In this document: positions 37,356 to 51,078 of the stretch, piece after piece
Layout: each line of letters begins with the position of its first letter
Numbering within the stretch: the stretch's first letter is position 1
Source: Magicicada septendecula
Taxonomy: Eukaryota > Arthropoda > Insecta > Hemiptera > Cicadidae
DNA length: 64,000 bases
Direction of reading: 5' to 3'
NCBI GenBank assembly: GCA_034769895.1
Contig: JAWRYS010000719.1
Span: forward strand, 62,001-126,000
Program-made: the position numbers and the translations under genes
The notes under the pieces: model-generated
What the model saw: the letters and a program-made list of their open reading frames with translations, nothing else
The model's database searches: none
What the model was told of the DNA's origin: nothing

Positions 37356-39431
37356 TTACATCAGCATAGGCTTAATTACATCAGGGGCAATTATTCTTAA
37401 TTCCTTTCCATTTGCTATTCTGTGGCATAGTATTCTTTTACTCAATACGTATTTATCTGATTTAATTCCTTCCTCGAGTTGTTCTATAATTGGCTTCAAA
37501 AGAGGGTCTTGTTGTTGATACTGAGCGACGTTGGTAAACGCAAGGGGGAATTCGGTAATTACGGTGTTAACAATGGGTGTTTCTAGACTCTCCATGGTTT
37601 CGGGAGTATTAGTGGGCGACTGGAACATACGGGACAGGGTATCCGCGACTACATTTTGTGTACCTCTAATATGTTGTACTTTGAATTTGTAACAGTTTAA
37701 CCTCAATACCCGTCTTCCAATACGTCCTAACTGTTTAGGGTGATTCAGTAACCAAGATAATGCTTGATTATCAGTTTCCAACAGGAACTCTTTATGTTCT
37801 AAAGAAGGTTTAAACTTCTCAAAAGCAAATACAATAGCTAAACATTCTAATTCATATGCGGAGTATTTCTTTTCTTGGTCAGTCAAAGTGCGTGAAGCGT
37901 AACTAATCGTTAGTCTACAGTTTTCTATTTCCTGATATATTACTGCACCTAAGGCTACACTTGAACTGTCGGTCTGAACTACGAAAGGTTTCGTAAAATC
38001 TGCTAATTGTAATACCGGGGGCGATATGATGCTTTCTTTTAGTTTTTCGAACGCAGTTTGGTGTTGTGGAGTCCATTCAAATTTCGCTCCCTTCTTTCTT
38101 AAGGCATTCAGAGGTGCGGCTATTTCGGCTAGATGAGGAATATACTTGTGGAAATAATTTATCATTCCCAAAAATCGGGCAATTCCTTTAGCATCCCGCG
38201 GTGGTAAAAATTCCCTGATCGCACGGGTTCGTTCGGGGTCTATGCTTACCTTTCCGTTGGCCTTTACGATGTGACCTAAAAATGAAAATTGTGGGACAGC
38301 AAAATTTACTTTTTTGGGATTAACTGTTAATCCGGCTTTCTGTAATCGAGATAACACTTCACGTAGATGTTTAAGATGTTGGTCCATCGATTCGCTGTAG
38401 ATTACAATGTCGTCCAGGTAGTGATACACATATTTAAATTTTATATCATGAAATAATTTCTCTAATAGTCTACTGCATACGGAACTTCCTTGTGATATTC
38501 CAAAGGGTACTCTCGTAAATTGGTACAGGTTGAAAGGAACAGCAAAAGCGGTTAGACGTTTGGATTCTTCCGAAAGGGGTATTTGGTGAAATGCCTGATT
38601 TAGATCCATTATAGTAAAGACTTTCGCTTTGGTGAAATAATGAAAAGCACTGTGGATGTCGGGAAGCGGGATAGATTCAAATTCTATTCGTTTATTTAAT
38701 TGCCGGTAGTCCACAACTAGTCTGTGTTTGTCGTGACTTTTTGGTACTAAAAATGAGGGTGATGAATACGGTGAAGTAGAGGGTTCGATGACTCCTTGTT
38801 CTAGTAACTTGTTGATATGGTTCCTCATTACTTCCATTTTGGGCGGCGATAACTTGTATGGGGGAAGGCGTATTACTTTGTGGTCGCTCAGATTGATCTT
38901 GTATTCTATTAGGTTCGTTAGTCCTAGCTTAGGGGTAAGAACGGTGGAAAACTCTTTTATTAGTTTCTGCATGCTCAGCCTATCTCCACTTTCTAGATGA
39001 GATAATTCAGACTCATGGTGTCCTATATGTGTAGTCGATGACCCAGTACTTTCTTGTTCTTCTGTTTCACAATCAAAATTATACTTCCGTGTACGGTCGA
39101 ATCGAAAATAATATTTCTTCTCGTGGATGTCAAGAATTATTCCCGTTTTACTGATAAAGTCAGCTCCCAATATTAAGTCGGGTCCTAAATCATCACATAC
39201 TAACATTGAAAAAAACCACGTTAGATTCTTAATTTTTACCTTAATGGTGATGCTGAGTTTTATCACTAAATTTTGTTTATTGGCAGTAGCACATCTTATA
39301 TTCACAGCTTGACTGCGTTTCACTACGTTGTGTTCGAATAATTTATCTGCCAACCTCTGACTGATTAAGGTTCTAGTCGATCCAGAATCGATTAATCCGA
39401 GGGTGGATATAACACCTAGGTCAACTTGTAT
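37356..39431 (-). CDS. pol: E4 Pol: protease, reverse transcriptase, RNase H
   Basis: The frame is open with all catalytic motifs. Silent differences around the YLDD codons (near 38408) are shared with E5 but not with E1-E3, which again pairs E4 with E5 in this part of the unit. Confidence 0.94.
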   Translation of the reverse strand: MQVDLGVISTLGLIDSGSTRTLISQRLADKLFEHNVVKRSQAVNIRCATANKQNLVIKLSITIKVKIKNLTWFFSMLVCDDLGPDLILGADFISKTGIILDIHEKKYYFRFDRTRKYNFDCETEEQESTGSSTTHIGHHESELSHLESGDRLSMQKLIKEFSTVLTPKLGLTNLIEYKINLSDHKVIRLPPYKLSPPKMEVMRNHINKLLEQGVIEPSTSPYSSPSFLVPKSHDKHRLVVDYRQLNKRIEFESIPLPDIHSAFHYFTKAKVFTIMDLNQAFHQIPLSEESKRLTAFAVPFNLYQFTRVPFGISQGSSVCSRLLEKLFHDIKFKYVYHYLDDIVIYSESMDQHLKHLREVLSRLQKAGLTVNPKKVNFAVPQFSFLGHIVKANGKVSIDPERTRAIREFLPPRDAKGIARFLGMINYFHKYIPHLAEIAAPLNALRKKGAKFEWTPQHQTAFEKLKESIISPPVLQLADFTKPFVVQTDSSSVALGAVIYQEIENCRLTISYASRTLTDQEKKYSAYELECLAIVFAFEKFKPSLEHKEFLLETDNQALSWLLNHPKQLGRIGRRVLRLNCYKFKVQHIRGTQNVVADTLSRMFQSPTNTPETMESLETPIVNTVITEFPLAFTNVAQYQQQDPLLKPIIEQLEEGIKSDKYVLSKRILCHRIANGKELRIIAPDVIKPMLM

Positions 39432-39645
39432 TTAGGGCAATAGACATTTAGTCCAATCACTTTTAATTATCGCGTTACATTTCTCAATAAACCTTTTAAC
39501 ATAGGGATCTATTTTTCTAGTGTTCTTTTCTTTTTTCTTTTTTTTTTATTCTCGTTGATTTCTTTGGGTTTACCGGTTCTCAAGATGCTGCGGAAGACAC
39601 AGGATTTCGGGTCTCCCTGCCTTACATGTTTTTTGGATTAGGTTG

Positions 39646-41126
39646 TTTCCGATCGTACTGCTTCCGATTACAGTTTCTACTTATATGTCCCTACTTTCCG
39701 CAGTTATAACATATATTTTTTTTACGAGGGGTATAGCTTGCTTCCGTTTTAGGTTGCGTGTCATTTGATTTACCAGGGCTGTGCAAGTTGTTCGGTCTAT
39801 TAAATGGTCGCCTATCACGTTGGGTTTGCACATCGGTCACCAGGGCTTGCATTTCATTTCTACTAGGCTCGGTTGATTTCAAAGCATGTCTGTTCTGATC
39901 TGCTTACCATACGTTCGACGAGTGAATACTGCATTTTTCGAGATCCGCAAAGGTGTTGGGTTTATTTATTAACGCTAAACGAGATCTTTCCTCTGGAGAC
40001 AATCCTACTAAAATGGTATCGACCATCTGTCTCTCATTCCAATCTACTTGCAGTAGTCGAGAAGATTCCCTGATGTCAGAGATGTAATGGGCCAGTCTCT
40101 CATGAGTTCCTTGTACTCGAAGTACGGTCTTTCTTTTAAGTTCCTCATAAATTTCGGTGGGAATAAAATATTTTAAGATAGTAGTATGCAGTTCTTCTAC
40201 TGGAAGTGTAGAGCTTAATGATTCCAGCACACGATTCTTTAATGGTGGTTTACATTTCGGTAGGAGGACTTGCAAAATTTGCCAGTCATTTAGTTGCTGT
40301 AAATCCTTTATCAGCAGGAGGTATTTGATGAAGTTTAGTAGTTTAGTAACATTCAAACCATCCGTGTATGGAATTTCAGCTAAGAGTTTTTCTACGGGAT
40401 GAGTGATTTTTCCGTAGAGGTCAACATTATAATTTACGAGTGGTATAGCTTTAGGAGGACCAGATGCTGCATTAGGGGTAGTCAATTCGTACATCCCGGA
40501 GCGATTGTGGGAACCACTGGGAGGTGGGGCTTCAGATATTGTATGGGTATTCACGTCTCTATTTGGGTTTTGCTCTCGACTCGGTTGTATTTTCGATACG
40601 GTGGGCGATTCCTGATCCGTGTTGGGGGGAAGTTGTTCTAAGGTAGGAGATTGAACTGGGGAGATGTATAGTTTCTTCAAGGATTTTTCAATTTCATCCA
40701 TCCTGAATGAGTCGGACCTTCTTCGCAATTGTCTTATTATTGTGGGTAATTTCTGTAAAGCCTCATCCGCAAAACTTTGGACGTCAGGAGGGATTACCGT
40801 GATGTTGGGCCAGTTTAACAAATTTTTCATTCGCCGGGTTAAATGTTCTATCCTTTGAGTTGTCCGAATATTACCGCAGGAGATTTCTCGTCTTGAAGGG
40901 TTTGGGACAATAAAGTCAACTCACTATACTTGGCATAACAAGTTTCTCTTTCGCTCTCATAATCGAGTCCGCTTAAGTTACTTAATTGCGCGGGTGTATC
41001 AGATCCACTTTCGCGTATAGACTTGCGCAATTCCGCGACTGTTACATTCGCATGAGGTAAACCGCGTAAAAGAGCTTCATAGCACAGTTCGTCTTTTAAT
41101 AGTAAGTCTGGATTAAATAGGGCCAT
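39646..41126 (-). pseudogene. gag: E4 Gag region with zinc knuckle
   Basis: Same layout as E1. It has LLQVDW and ETCYAKY, both shared only with the E5 Gag to its right. It is broken in the shared manner. Confidence 0.87.
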
Positions 41127-43729
41127 GTTTACCTTATATCTATCACACTAAAACTAATTCTACTACACTATACACAATTATTGCATACACACTTTAGTTC
41201 ATGGTAAAACATTTGCATGAGTTGTAAGAGAATTACTTATCATCTCAGAGAAAGAGAAAAAATTCACACAGACGTCACTTTACTTTCAACGATCAGCTGT
41301 TACGCTGGAATGTGGGTCAAACTAGTTTTCTTTAAACACTGGCATAGTATTAAGCGTAAGAAGGGGGGAATCAAGCTCGAGGGTGAAGAGAATGTTATTG
41401 TTCCACTCAACAACAGCTGACGGCTTCCTTTACAGACTTGTACCGGCTTGGTTCAACGAGGGTGGTATGTGCGATGCGGAACGATATGCGTTTTAAACAA
41501 GTTACAGCCCGTTACTAAGCTGACTTTTAGTTATTATTTGGTTTTACGTGCTAAATTTAATTTATCTAATTCTGCTACTAGAAAGGAGTAGAATTTCGCT
41601 TACAATTTATTTACACGTAATTGAACTTGTTTTATTTAGTCAGTTGTTTATATGACTCACCTTGGCAATAGAAAGACGAATTACATATTTATGCAGGCTT
41701 ATACAGGAAAACTACAGGTCTTGAATTGTCGCAAAATAGACGTGTTAGAGACTGAACATTTTGACAAGTACATACATGAATTGGTGTAATACAAGCTAAT
41801 ATTTTCACGTATATTAAGTAAATCATATACGAGTATGTGCGTAATCTCACACAAAATTTACAATTGTGAATTTAATATTGTCACTATTATTCTTTTATGC
41901 TACTTAGCCTTTTTGTTTTACATACAATACATCAAATGAGTGCATAGATCTGCAGAGTGCCGCATCTTATATGCGTCACGATGCTTACAAACCTTTTATA
42001 TATAAAGCAGAGTGGCGCATCTTATAACGTGTCGGCTACGTTATAACCTAGGGAACCCGTGATAATTGACTCTGGCCAATTATACAGGCTGCCTTCATTG
42101 TAACAAACTGAAAATTAATCAAATCACTATCAATAATTATAAGTACTCTAATAAAAGGAAACTCGGGAGGGAGGTTTGCTGATTTATGCACTCAATTTAG
42201 TATGTAACAAAGATGACATCTCTTTATTTACGTGTGATTAATAATACATTACAAATAAAAATTTTTTAGCTTACACTGAAATGGTAAGGGGGTTTTCAAT
42301 ATTTAAAATGATAATACAGTTAGTGTATTTACCTCGGATCCGAGTCTCTTTAAACTAGTTAGGAATTTTCAAATTTACTCTACTTCTTTAGTCAATTACA
42401 TAATTACTTAAAATACCATTAGAAGAATGGTTTCGTTTTGTTGTGCGATGTTCCAACGCTACATCATAAGAGTTATGTAACAAAGTATGATTTCTGAAAT
42501 TTCTTGTTCCAACATTGTTATTCTTAACGCTTAGAGATTGTCATTTAAAGTCTTTTCCTTTAAAATTACTTATATTTAAAAGATACATTATTCACGGAAG
42601 ACGAGCTTCCGCGTCACCTCTAGTTAATCGTTTCAGTCCATGTCCTGCCGCGTGATTCTTCTGTACTCTCTTAATAGTGTGTCGTCATCGTGGTAGTCTT
42701 TCCGGTGGAGGTCCTCGGAGTCAACTAATGATGAAGTGGATGTTACGGTGTCATCTAGAATGAAGTCGTCCTGTTTCTCAGTGATAGTGTAAATGCAGTT
42801 GAGGTCTTAGTCTTCACTTTTCACAGTTATTCCCATCACATTTGTAATAGCACAGTAGTATTTGAGTTTATATATTCGTTACACATTATGACGGAACCCC
42901 AAAATAACTTGAACTATATTTTTAATAGGAGATGTCACCTTACACACTTATTTCATTCATTCACATCTTTGTGTTAAAACACACTACATTTTAGTTACAT
43001 AGATCTCCACACTGTTAGTTGAAGCTAATAACAAAATTAAAAAAAAATTTGTGCAGCGCTCCGCTTGGAGCTGTTTACAGATTGAACGTCGCATCTCAAG
43101 TCCTACATTGTTACAACAGGAAAATTGTAACGACGCGGAGTGAATACTCCGCCATAACATAGTTCCAACTTTTAATTAGTAATACAGTCTTACAGTTCGA
43201 CATAATAAACAATCAAGACTTTGCTTGTCTACAGAATTTATTACAACTACTACTAGTGACTTTGAATTATTTATTATTTACATTATAGTTTACAGGTATT
43301 TTTATTTAATGCCAGGTCGGTATGCAAGTTGGATCCGGTATACACAGGTCATAGCATGATAATTTAATAAAGGGTTAACAGTTTTTTAACTCTTTCTTTC
43401 TCAGTTTTAGTTAAATTCCCTTTTTAATACTCATTACTATTATGAGTTAGTTCAGGGGTATTATTCGGTTTAATAGTGCGATTTAATGGTTTTAACTAAA
43501 TTCCCATTTTATATTTGTATTATTATTTATTTATTTTATTTTTTTAAATTTAAATCGTCACATACTCCACCGCTTAAAGAAGACATGGGGGAGAACTTTT
43601 AATAAGGTGAATTCGAATGTAAGGTACTGGGGCACACTTGTCGTTACTGTGTGAAGTTTCTCTCCTTCTTCTCCTTTTTTTTTTTTATTTAGTTGCATGA
43701 GTTATACACAACTTACTTCTTCTGATTAT

Positions 43730-43766
<37 letters not shown>

Positions 43767-46341
43767 TTACAAACTAATTCTTAACTTACTTAAAATTCAC
43801 ACTTTATGACTACATATTAAGACACATAAACTTCTTCTTATTTCTACTACTTAAAACTACTACCAGTTTTTTCTTTGGGTTTTAGTTACTCTATTCACAG
43901 AGTTAATCTCTAAATAATTTATTACTTAGTGGTCATGATAGTGGTCATGGTAGTGGTCAGCTGACTACTCACTTCGCTCATCTTTCGCTGAACAGGATCT
44001 AAGGTTGAGCCACTCTCATCCTTGTCATCGCAACACATTAACCCTACTTCAGAATTTAACTATCTTAAAAAAAGTGTAAGTAAATTATACAGCTTACCTG
44101 GATGACCGGGTCACTTGTTCAAAACCTGGAGGAGGCCTCCTAGTGGAAGAAAGGCCTCGTGCTGGGGAACCATTAGGCAATCGAATTAATGAGGTGACCT
44201 CAATTTCCAAACTCAACAACAACAAATTGATTGGTTCTCTAATCAAAAAAGCATTACAATTTTATATACAATGCGTGTACTTCATAGTGCCCAGAATATA
44301 GAAGTATTCACTTGACATAACAATAATCAAGCAACAAAACCTCTCCGGTAAATTTTAAAGCCTTTACAAAAATATAATTTCGATATATTTTGGCAATAAA
44401 TTATTATTAACATTAATAAATAAAAAGAAATAAATCCAGAGGTTCTCAAAATTTAATACGTCTAATAACAATAATTTATTAATAATTTAATACTGTTTGA
44501 TTTATTATTAACATTAATAAATACAAAAAATCGAGAGGTTTTTTAAAATTTAATACATCTAATAACTTTTTTTTTTTTTTTTACAGGACGCATCTGGTTG
44601 TACTGTTAATTAATTAACACAAACGACATGCACCATCTAAAATCTCAATAAACAAAAATTAAATTAAGAACAACAACAATATAATTAGTAAAGGTATAAT
44701 GTTAAAATATAATTTGGTAATCATGTTCTTGAGTAAGAAATTCACCATGTGTGCTCAATTTTTTTTTTTTTCTAAACTTGTATCGCTCAATGGTTTATTG
44801 ATTTCCTAGTGTACACCATTATAAAAAAATATTAAATAACATATTCTTTAAAAATGTAAAATGTTTTATACATACACATGTGTGTATACGAATGACTAGA
44901 TCCATGACACTATTTTTATATACTCATCACTCAACAATTAATTAATATTTAATTAATTCAACATGTTTTAAGCTGAGCCAACATTATTAAGTTCCATTAG
45001 ATTTATGAAGATATAAATATACAAAAAAAATGTTAACATTAATTTGAAACTCACAGAGAATTAAAATAAATTCTAAATCCCAACACGTGTAGGGATATGA
45101 CACAGTTTGACCCAATGTGTTGGACCATTCACAACCTGTTATGCCAAGGAGTGCACACAATACATATGATTTGATCATTTTCTTTTGACTTACATTCACT
45201 AAACAATTTTCACACAAACAGTTACATAGTTACATGGAGAACACAGATAAATATTGAGAGACTATCTCCGAGAAAATAAAGGAACCATGTATTCTTCACT
45301 CTAGTAGCGCTGGGAAGTGCCTTCCCACTGCAAGGTTTAAATAGATCCCAAATCACCAGAAGTATCTTAACACATTTCGTTTTTAAATTTTTGTTTTTTT
45401 TGTGTTTTTTTTTGTTTTGCCTTTTTATATCTTAAAAAAAACTTTGCATAGAAGGTAATACCATCACTTCACTAACGGCACAAGAAGCTGACCTCACGAT
45501 TAAAAGAAATATAAGATGCCAGTCCAGTTCAACCGAATTTGAAAAGAAAACTTGAGTTCAGAAATGAATTAGCAATCATTAAAATAGCCTGGGTATACCA
45601 GATATTAAGCAAAGTAAAAAAAAAACATCAAGAATTAAAGCAAAAGTTTTTTTTTTTTGTGTTAAGATAACTCACTTGCCGAGAAACTCAATTAGTGCCA
45701 CATGCACACATAGGAATAAGTTAATAATTTTCTTTGCAAAAATTCACCTCCACTGCACACGAGAAACATGGTTCTCCAGACATACCTGTAGAGATCGGCA
45801 CTAGCCCCATATAAGTTCCTTGATCTTCTCACATTTAATCTTGGTCTGACGCTCAGGAAACGGATGAACGGGCCGCAGACACCCCAGAGCACACCTCTTA
45901 ACTCAGCCGGCCATAATAAAAATCAATCGCCCGGTATTAAAGAAAACAATTAATACTTTTTTCAGAAGCCGGGCAAGAAAACGTCTCGCCCGGTTGAAGG
46001 AACAAGTCAGAGAGAGAGCACAACACGTGTATAAGACAACTACCAGCCCGGCCTCTCACAGCGGAGCAGTGAAGCTCAAGTCGCGACGCATCCCAACTAG
46101 ATGGCGTCGCGAGTATCCAATTAGTAAGTTGCCGTAACGAAATTCCATAGTTACGGCACAAGGTTGATCAGGCCTCATTCCTAATTCTACGATTAGCACC
46201 TTGCATGTTTACTCAGGTACAAGATAACTTGTCTACCTTGTATTTCCTTTTTCTAGTTTTCGCTCTGCCATTTCCCTTTTTTTTATACAGTTTTATCTGC
46301 GAAATATGTGTTCTTCGTACATATTCTTGAGTCGCAGGTTC
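41127..46341 (-). other. Spacer between E5 integrase and E4 Gag
   Basis: The 5215-bp spacer is nearly identical to the previous one and shares its private variants (CTCGGGAGGG near 42164, CTTGACATAAC near 44312). The AT run is about 32 bp, the same length as its neighbour. No gene is seen apart from the doubtful frame at 44987-45217. Confidence 0.7.
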
Positions 46342-47277
46342 CTACAGGGCTACTGTTACTGGGGTTAAGTACTTCTGGATTTGGTAAGGACCACACCATC
46401 GGTATGATAGTTTAGAGGTGGTCTTATCAATTGCACTACTAGTCGGGTGTGTTTTATACATTACTAAGTCACCGACTTGGTACTTAACTAAATTGTTATT
46501 ATTACTTCTCTCGTGATATTTTCGTGATTTCTCTAAGTTCGCTCTTAAATTTGCGCGAGCTTCATTCCAGATTTTCTTTATATGCTTATCCTTAATTTGC
46601 TGGGGTAGCAAGTCATGTATTTTCCATTTTGTGGACAATGGGTGGTTTGGTTTGTACTTATACAGTAACTCAAACGGGGTCGATTTATGTCCTTCGTGAT
46701 AAGCTGAATTGAAGGCGTATTGTATCCAGGATAGGTTCTGGTCCCAAGACGTATGGTCGTTCGCATGGTAGGCTATTAAAACAGATTTGAGGTTTCGCAA
46801 ATACCTTTCAGCAATACTGCCTTGCGGACGATACTCCGTAGTGGTAATATGGTCTATCCCTAACTTGAAACACATATTCTTAAATTCCTTTGCCTTAAAC
46901 TGGGGTCCGTTATCTGACACTAGATGTACAGGTGTACCAAAATCTTTAAACAATCTCTCCTGTAATATCTTTACAGTGGTCGACGCTAACGCTCGCCGCA
47001 TGGGATACATCCAAACAAATTTGGTGAACGAATCTACACATATGAGTAGCATCGTATTTCCTGATTTAGATCGAGGGTAGGGACCTGAAAAGTCTAAATA
47101 AAGTTTAGAGAACGGGGTAGTAGGGATTTCTGAAATTAATTGGCTTATTTGACTGTTTCTTGCTGGTTTGCTGAGTGCGCATAACTTACACTTTTTTACG
47201 AAGCTAGCTATTTCGCTGTTCATATTGTTCCAATGATATTCCTTACGAATGCGATGTATTGTTTTATTTATTCCCAT
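46342..47277 (-). CDS. pol: E5 integrase, long variant
   Basis: The 311-aa frame has the zinc finger, DDE core and GPY tail. It has the long form seen in E1, E2 and E6, unlike its left neighbours E4 and E3, although other parts of E5 match E4. This is part of the mosaic pattern. Confidence 0.92.
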   Translation of the reverse strand: MGINKTIHRIRKEYHWNNMNSEIASFVKKCKLCALSKPARNSQISQLISEIPTTPFSKLYLDFSGPYPRSKSGNTMLLICVDSFTKFVWMYPMRRALASTTVKILQERLFKDFGTPVHLVSDNGPQFKAKEFKNMCFKLGIDHITTTEYRPQGSIAERYLRNLKSVLIAYHANDHTSWDQNLSWIQYAFNSAYHEGHKSTPFELLYKYKPNHPLSTKWKIHDLLPQQIKDKHIKKIWNEARANLRANLEKSRKYHERSNNNNLVKYQVGDLVMYKTHPTSSAIDKTTSKLSYRWCGPYQIQKYLTPVTVAL

Positions 47278-47307
47278 ATGTGCTCCAATGGTGGATGAAT
47301 GGTAGTA

Positions 47308-49383
47308 TTACATCAGCATAGGCTTAATTACATCAGGGGCAATTATTCTTAATTCCTTTCCATTTGCTATTCTGTGGCATAGTATTCTTTTACTCAATAC
47401 GTATTTATCTGATTTAATTCCTTCCTCGAGTTGTTCTATAATTGGCTTCAAAAGAGGGTCTTGTTGTTGATACTGAGCGACGTTGGTAAACGCAAGGGGG
47501 AATTCGGTAATTACGGTGTTAACAATGGGTGTTTCTAGACTCTCCATGGTTTCGGGAGTATTAGTGGGCGACTGGAACATACGGGACAGGGTATCCGCGA
47601 CTACATTTTGTGTACCTCTAATATGTTGTACTTTGAATTTGTAACAGTTTAACCTCAATACCCGTCTTCCAATACGTCCTAACTGTTTAGGGTGATTCAG
47701 TAACCAAGATAATGCTTGATTATCAGTTTCCAACAGGAACTCTTTATGTTCTAAAGAAGGTTTAAACTTCTCAAAAGCAAATACAATAGCTAAACATTCT
47801 AATTCATATGCGGAGTATTTCTTTTCTTGGTCAGTCAAAGTGCGTGAAGCGTAACTAATCGTTAGTCTACAGTTTTCTATTTCCTGATATATTACTGCAC
47901 CTAAGGCTACACTTGAACTGTCGGTCTGAACTACGAAAGGTTTCGTAAAATCTGCTAATTGTAATACCGGGGGCGATATGATGCTTTCTTTTAGTTTTTC
48001 GAACGCAGTTTGGTGTTGTGGAGTCCATTCAAATTTCGCTCCCTTCTTTCTTAAGGCATTCAGAGGTGCGGCTATTTCGGCTAGATGAGGAATATACTTG
48101 TGGAAATAATTTATCATTCCCAAAAATCGGGCAATTCCTTTAGCATCCCGCGGTGGTAAAAATTCCCTGATCGCACGGGTTCGTTCGGGGTCTATGCTTA
48201 CCTTTCCGTTGGCCTTTACGATGTGACCTAAAAATGAAAATTGTGGGACAGCAAAATTTACTTTTTTGGGATTAACTGTTAATCCGGCTTTCTGTAATCG
48301 AGATAACACTTCACGTAGATGTTTAAGATGTTGGTCCATCGATTCGCTGTAGATTACAATGTCGTCCAGGTAGTGATACACATATTTAAATTTTATATCA
48401 TGAAATAATTTCTCTAATAGTCTACTGCATACGGAACTTCCTTGTGATATTCCAAAGGGTACTCTCGTAAATTGGTACAGGTTGAAAGGAACAGCAAAAG
48501 CGGTTAGACGTTTGGATTCTTCCGAAAGGGGTATTTGGTGAAATGCCTGATTTAGATCCATTATAGTAAAGACTTTCGCTTTGGTGAAATAATGAAAAGC
48601 ACTGTGGATGTCGGGAAGCGGGATAGATTCAAATTCTATTCGTTTATTTAATTGCCGGTAGTCCACAACTAGTCTGTGTTTGTCGTGACTTTTTGGTACT
48701 AAAAATGAGGGTGATGAATACGGTGAAGTAGAGGGTTCGATGACTCCTTGTTCTAGTAACTTGTTGATATGGTTCCTCATTACTTCCATTTTGGGCGGCG
48801 ATAACTTGTATGGGGGAAGGCGTATTACTTTGTGGTCGCTCAGATTGATCTTGTATTCTATTAGGTTCGTTAGTCCTAGCTTAGGGGTAAGAACGGTGGA
48901 AAACTCTTTTATTAGTTTCTGCATGCTCAGCCTATCTCCACTTTCTAGATGAGATAATTCAGACTCATGGTGTCCTATATGTGTAGTCGATGACCCAGTA
49001 CTTTCTTGTTCTTCTGTTTCACAATCAAAATTATACTTCCGTGTACGGTCGAATCGAAAATAATATTTCTTCTCGTGGATGTCAAGAATTATTCCCGTTT
49101 TACTGATAAAGTCAGCTCCCAATATTAAGTCGGGTCCTAAATCATCACATACTAACATTGAAAAAAACCACGTTAGATTCTTAATTTTTACCTTAATGGT
49201 GATGCTGAGTTTTATCACTAAATTTTGTTTATTGGCAGTAGCACATCTTATATTCACAGCTTGACTGCGTTTCACTACGTTGTGTTCGAATAATTTATCT
49301 GCCAACCTCTGACTGATTAAGGTTCTAGTCGATCCAGAATCGATTAATCCGAGGGTGGATATAACACCTAGGTCAACTTGTAT
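47308..49383 (-). CDS. pol: E5 Pol: protease, reverse transcriptase, RNase H
   Basis: The frame is open with DSG, YLDD and RNase H residues. Silent variants next to the YLDD codons match E4. Confidence 0.94.
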   Translation of the reverse strand: MQVDLGVISTLGLIDSGSTRTLISQRLADKLFEHNVVKRSQAVNIRCATANKQNLVIKLSITIKVKIKNLTWFFSMLVCDDLGPDLILGADFISKTGIILDIHEKKYYFRFDRTRKYNFDCETEEQESTGSSTTHIGHHESELSHLESGDRLSMQKLIKEFSTVLTPKLGLTNLIEYKINLSDHKVIRLPPYKLSPPKMEVMRNHINKLLEQGVIEPSTSPYSSPSFLVPKSHDKHRLVVDYRQLNKRIEFESIPLPDIHSAFHYFTKAKVFTIMDLNQAFHQIPLSEESKRLTAFAVPFNLYQFTRVPFGISQGSSVCSRLLEKLFHDIKFKYVYHYLDDIVIYSESMDQHLKHLREVLSRLQKAGLTVNPKKVNFAVPQFSFLGHIVKANGKVSIDPERTRAIREFLPPRDAKGIARFLGMINYFHKYIPHLAEIAAPLNALRKKGAKFEWTPQHQTAFEKLKESIISPPVLQLADFTKPFVVQTDSSSVALGAVIYQEIENCRLTISYASRTLTDQEKKYSAYELECLAIVFAFEKFKPSLEHKEFLLETDNQALSWLLNHPKQLGRIGRRVLRLNCYKFKVQHIRGTQNVVADTLSRMFQSPTNTPETMESLETPIVNTVITEFPLAFTNVAQYQQQDPLLKPIIEQLEEGIKSDKYVLSKRILCHRIANGKELRIIAPDVIKPMLM

Positions 49384-49597
49384 TTAGGGCAATAGACATT
49401 TAGTCCAATCACTTTTAATTATCGCGTTACATTTCTCAATAAACCTTTTAACATAGGGATCTATTTTTCTAGTGTTCTTTTCTTTTTTCTTTTTTTTTTA
49501 TTCTCGTTGATTTCTTTGGGTTTACCGGTTCTCAAGATGCTGCGGAAGACACAGGATTTCGGGTCTCCCTGCCTTACATGTTTTTTGGATTAGGTTG

Positions 49598-51078
49598 TTT
49601 CCGATCGTACTGCTTCCGATTACAGTTTCTACTTATATGTCCCTACTTTCCGCAGTTATAACATATATTTTTTTTACGAGGGGTATAGCTTGCTTCCGTT
49701 TTAGGTTGCGTGTCATTTGATTTACCAGGGCTGTGCAAGTTGTTCGGTCTATTAAATGGTCGCCTATCACGTTGGGTTTGCACATCGGTCACCAGGGCTT
49801 GCATTTCATTTCTACTAGGCTCGGTTGATTTCAAAGCATGTCTGTTCTGATCTGCTTACCATACGTTCGACGAGTGAATACTGCATTTTTCGAGATCCGC
49901 AAAGGTGTTGGGTTTATTTATTAACGCTAAACGAGATCTTTCCTCTGGAGACAATCCTACTAAAATGGTATCGACCATCTGTCTCTCATTCCAATCTACT
50001 TGCAGTAGTCGAGAAGATTCCCTGATGTCAGAGATGTAATGGGCCAGTCTCTCATGAGTTCCTTGTACTCGAAGTACGGTCTTTCTTTTAAGTTCCTCAT
50101 AAATTTCGGTGGGAATAAAATATTTTAAGATAGTAGTATGCAGTTCTTCTACTGGAAGTGTAGAGCTTAATGATTCCAGCACACGATTCTTTAATGGTGG
50201 TTTACATTTCGGTAGGAGGACTTGCAAAATTTGCCAGTCATTTAGTTGCTGTAAATCCTTTATCAGCAGGAGGTATTTGATGAAGTTTAGTAGTTTAGTA
50301 ACATTCAAACCATCCGTGTATGGAATTTCAGCTAAGAGTTTTTCTACGGGATGAGTGATTTTTCCGTAGAGGTCAACATTATAATTTACGAGTGGTATAG
50401 CTTTAGGAGGACCAGATGCTGCATTAGGGGTAGTCAATTCGTACATCCCGGAGCGATTGTGGGAACCACTGGGAGGTGGGGCTTCAGATATTGTATGGGT
50501 ATTCACGTCTCTATTTGGGTTTTGCTCTCGACTCGGTTGTATTTTCGATACGGTGGGCGATTCCTGATCCGTGTTGGGGGGAAGTTGTTCTAAGGTAGGA
50601 GATTGAACTGGGGAGATGTATAGTTTCTTCAAGGATTTTTCAATTTCATCCATCCTGAATGAGTCGGACCTTCTTCGCAATTGTCTTATTATTGTGGGTA
50701 ATTTCTGTAAAGCCTCATCCGCAAAACTTTGGACGTCAGGAGGGATTACCGTGATGTTGGGCCAGTTTAACAAATTTTTCATTCGCCGGGTTAAATGTTC
50801 TATCCTTTGAGTTGTCCGAATATTACCGCAGGAGATTTCTCGTCTTGAAGGGTTTGGGACAATAAAGTCAACTCACTATACTTGGCATAACAAGTTTCTC
50901 TTTCGCTCTCATAATCGAGTCCGCTTAAGTTACTTAATTGCGCGGGTGTATCAGATCCACTTTCGCGTATAGACTTGCGCAATTCCGCGACTGTTACATT
51001 CGCATGAGGTAAACCGCGTAAAAGAGCTTCATAGCACAGTTCGTCTTTTAATAGTAAGTCTGGATTAAATAGGGCCAT
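49598..51078 (-). pseudogene. gag: E5 Gag region with zinc knuckle
   Basis: Same layout and residue variants as the E4 Gag. It is the rightmost Gag in view and is broken in the shared manner. Confidence 0.87.
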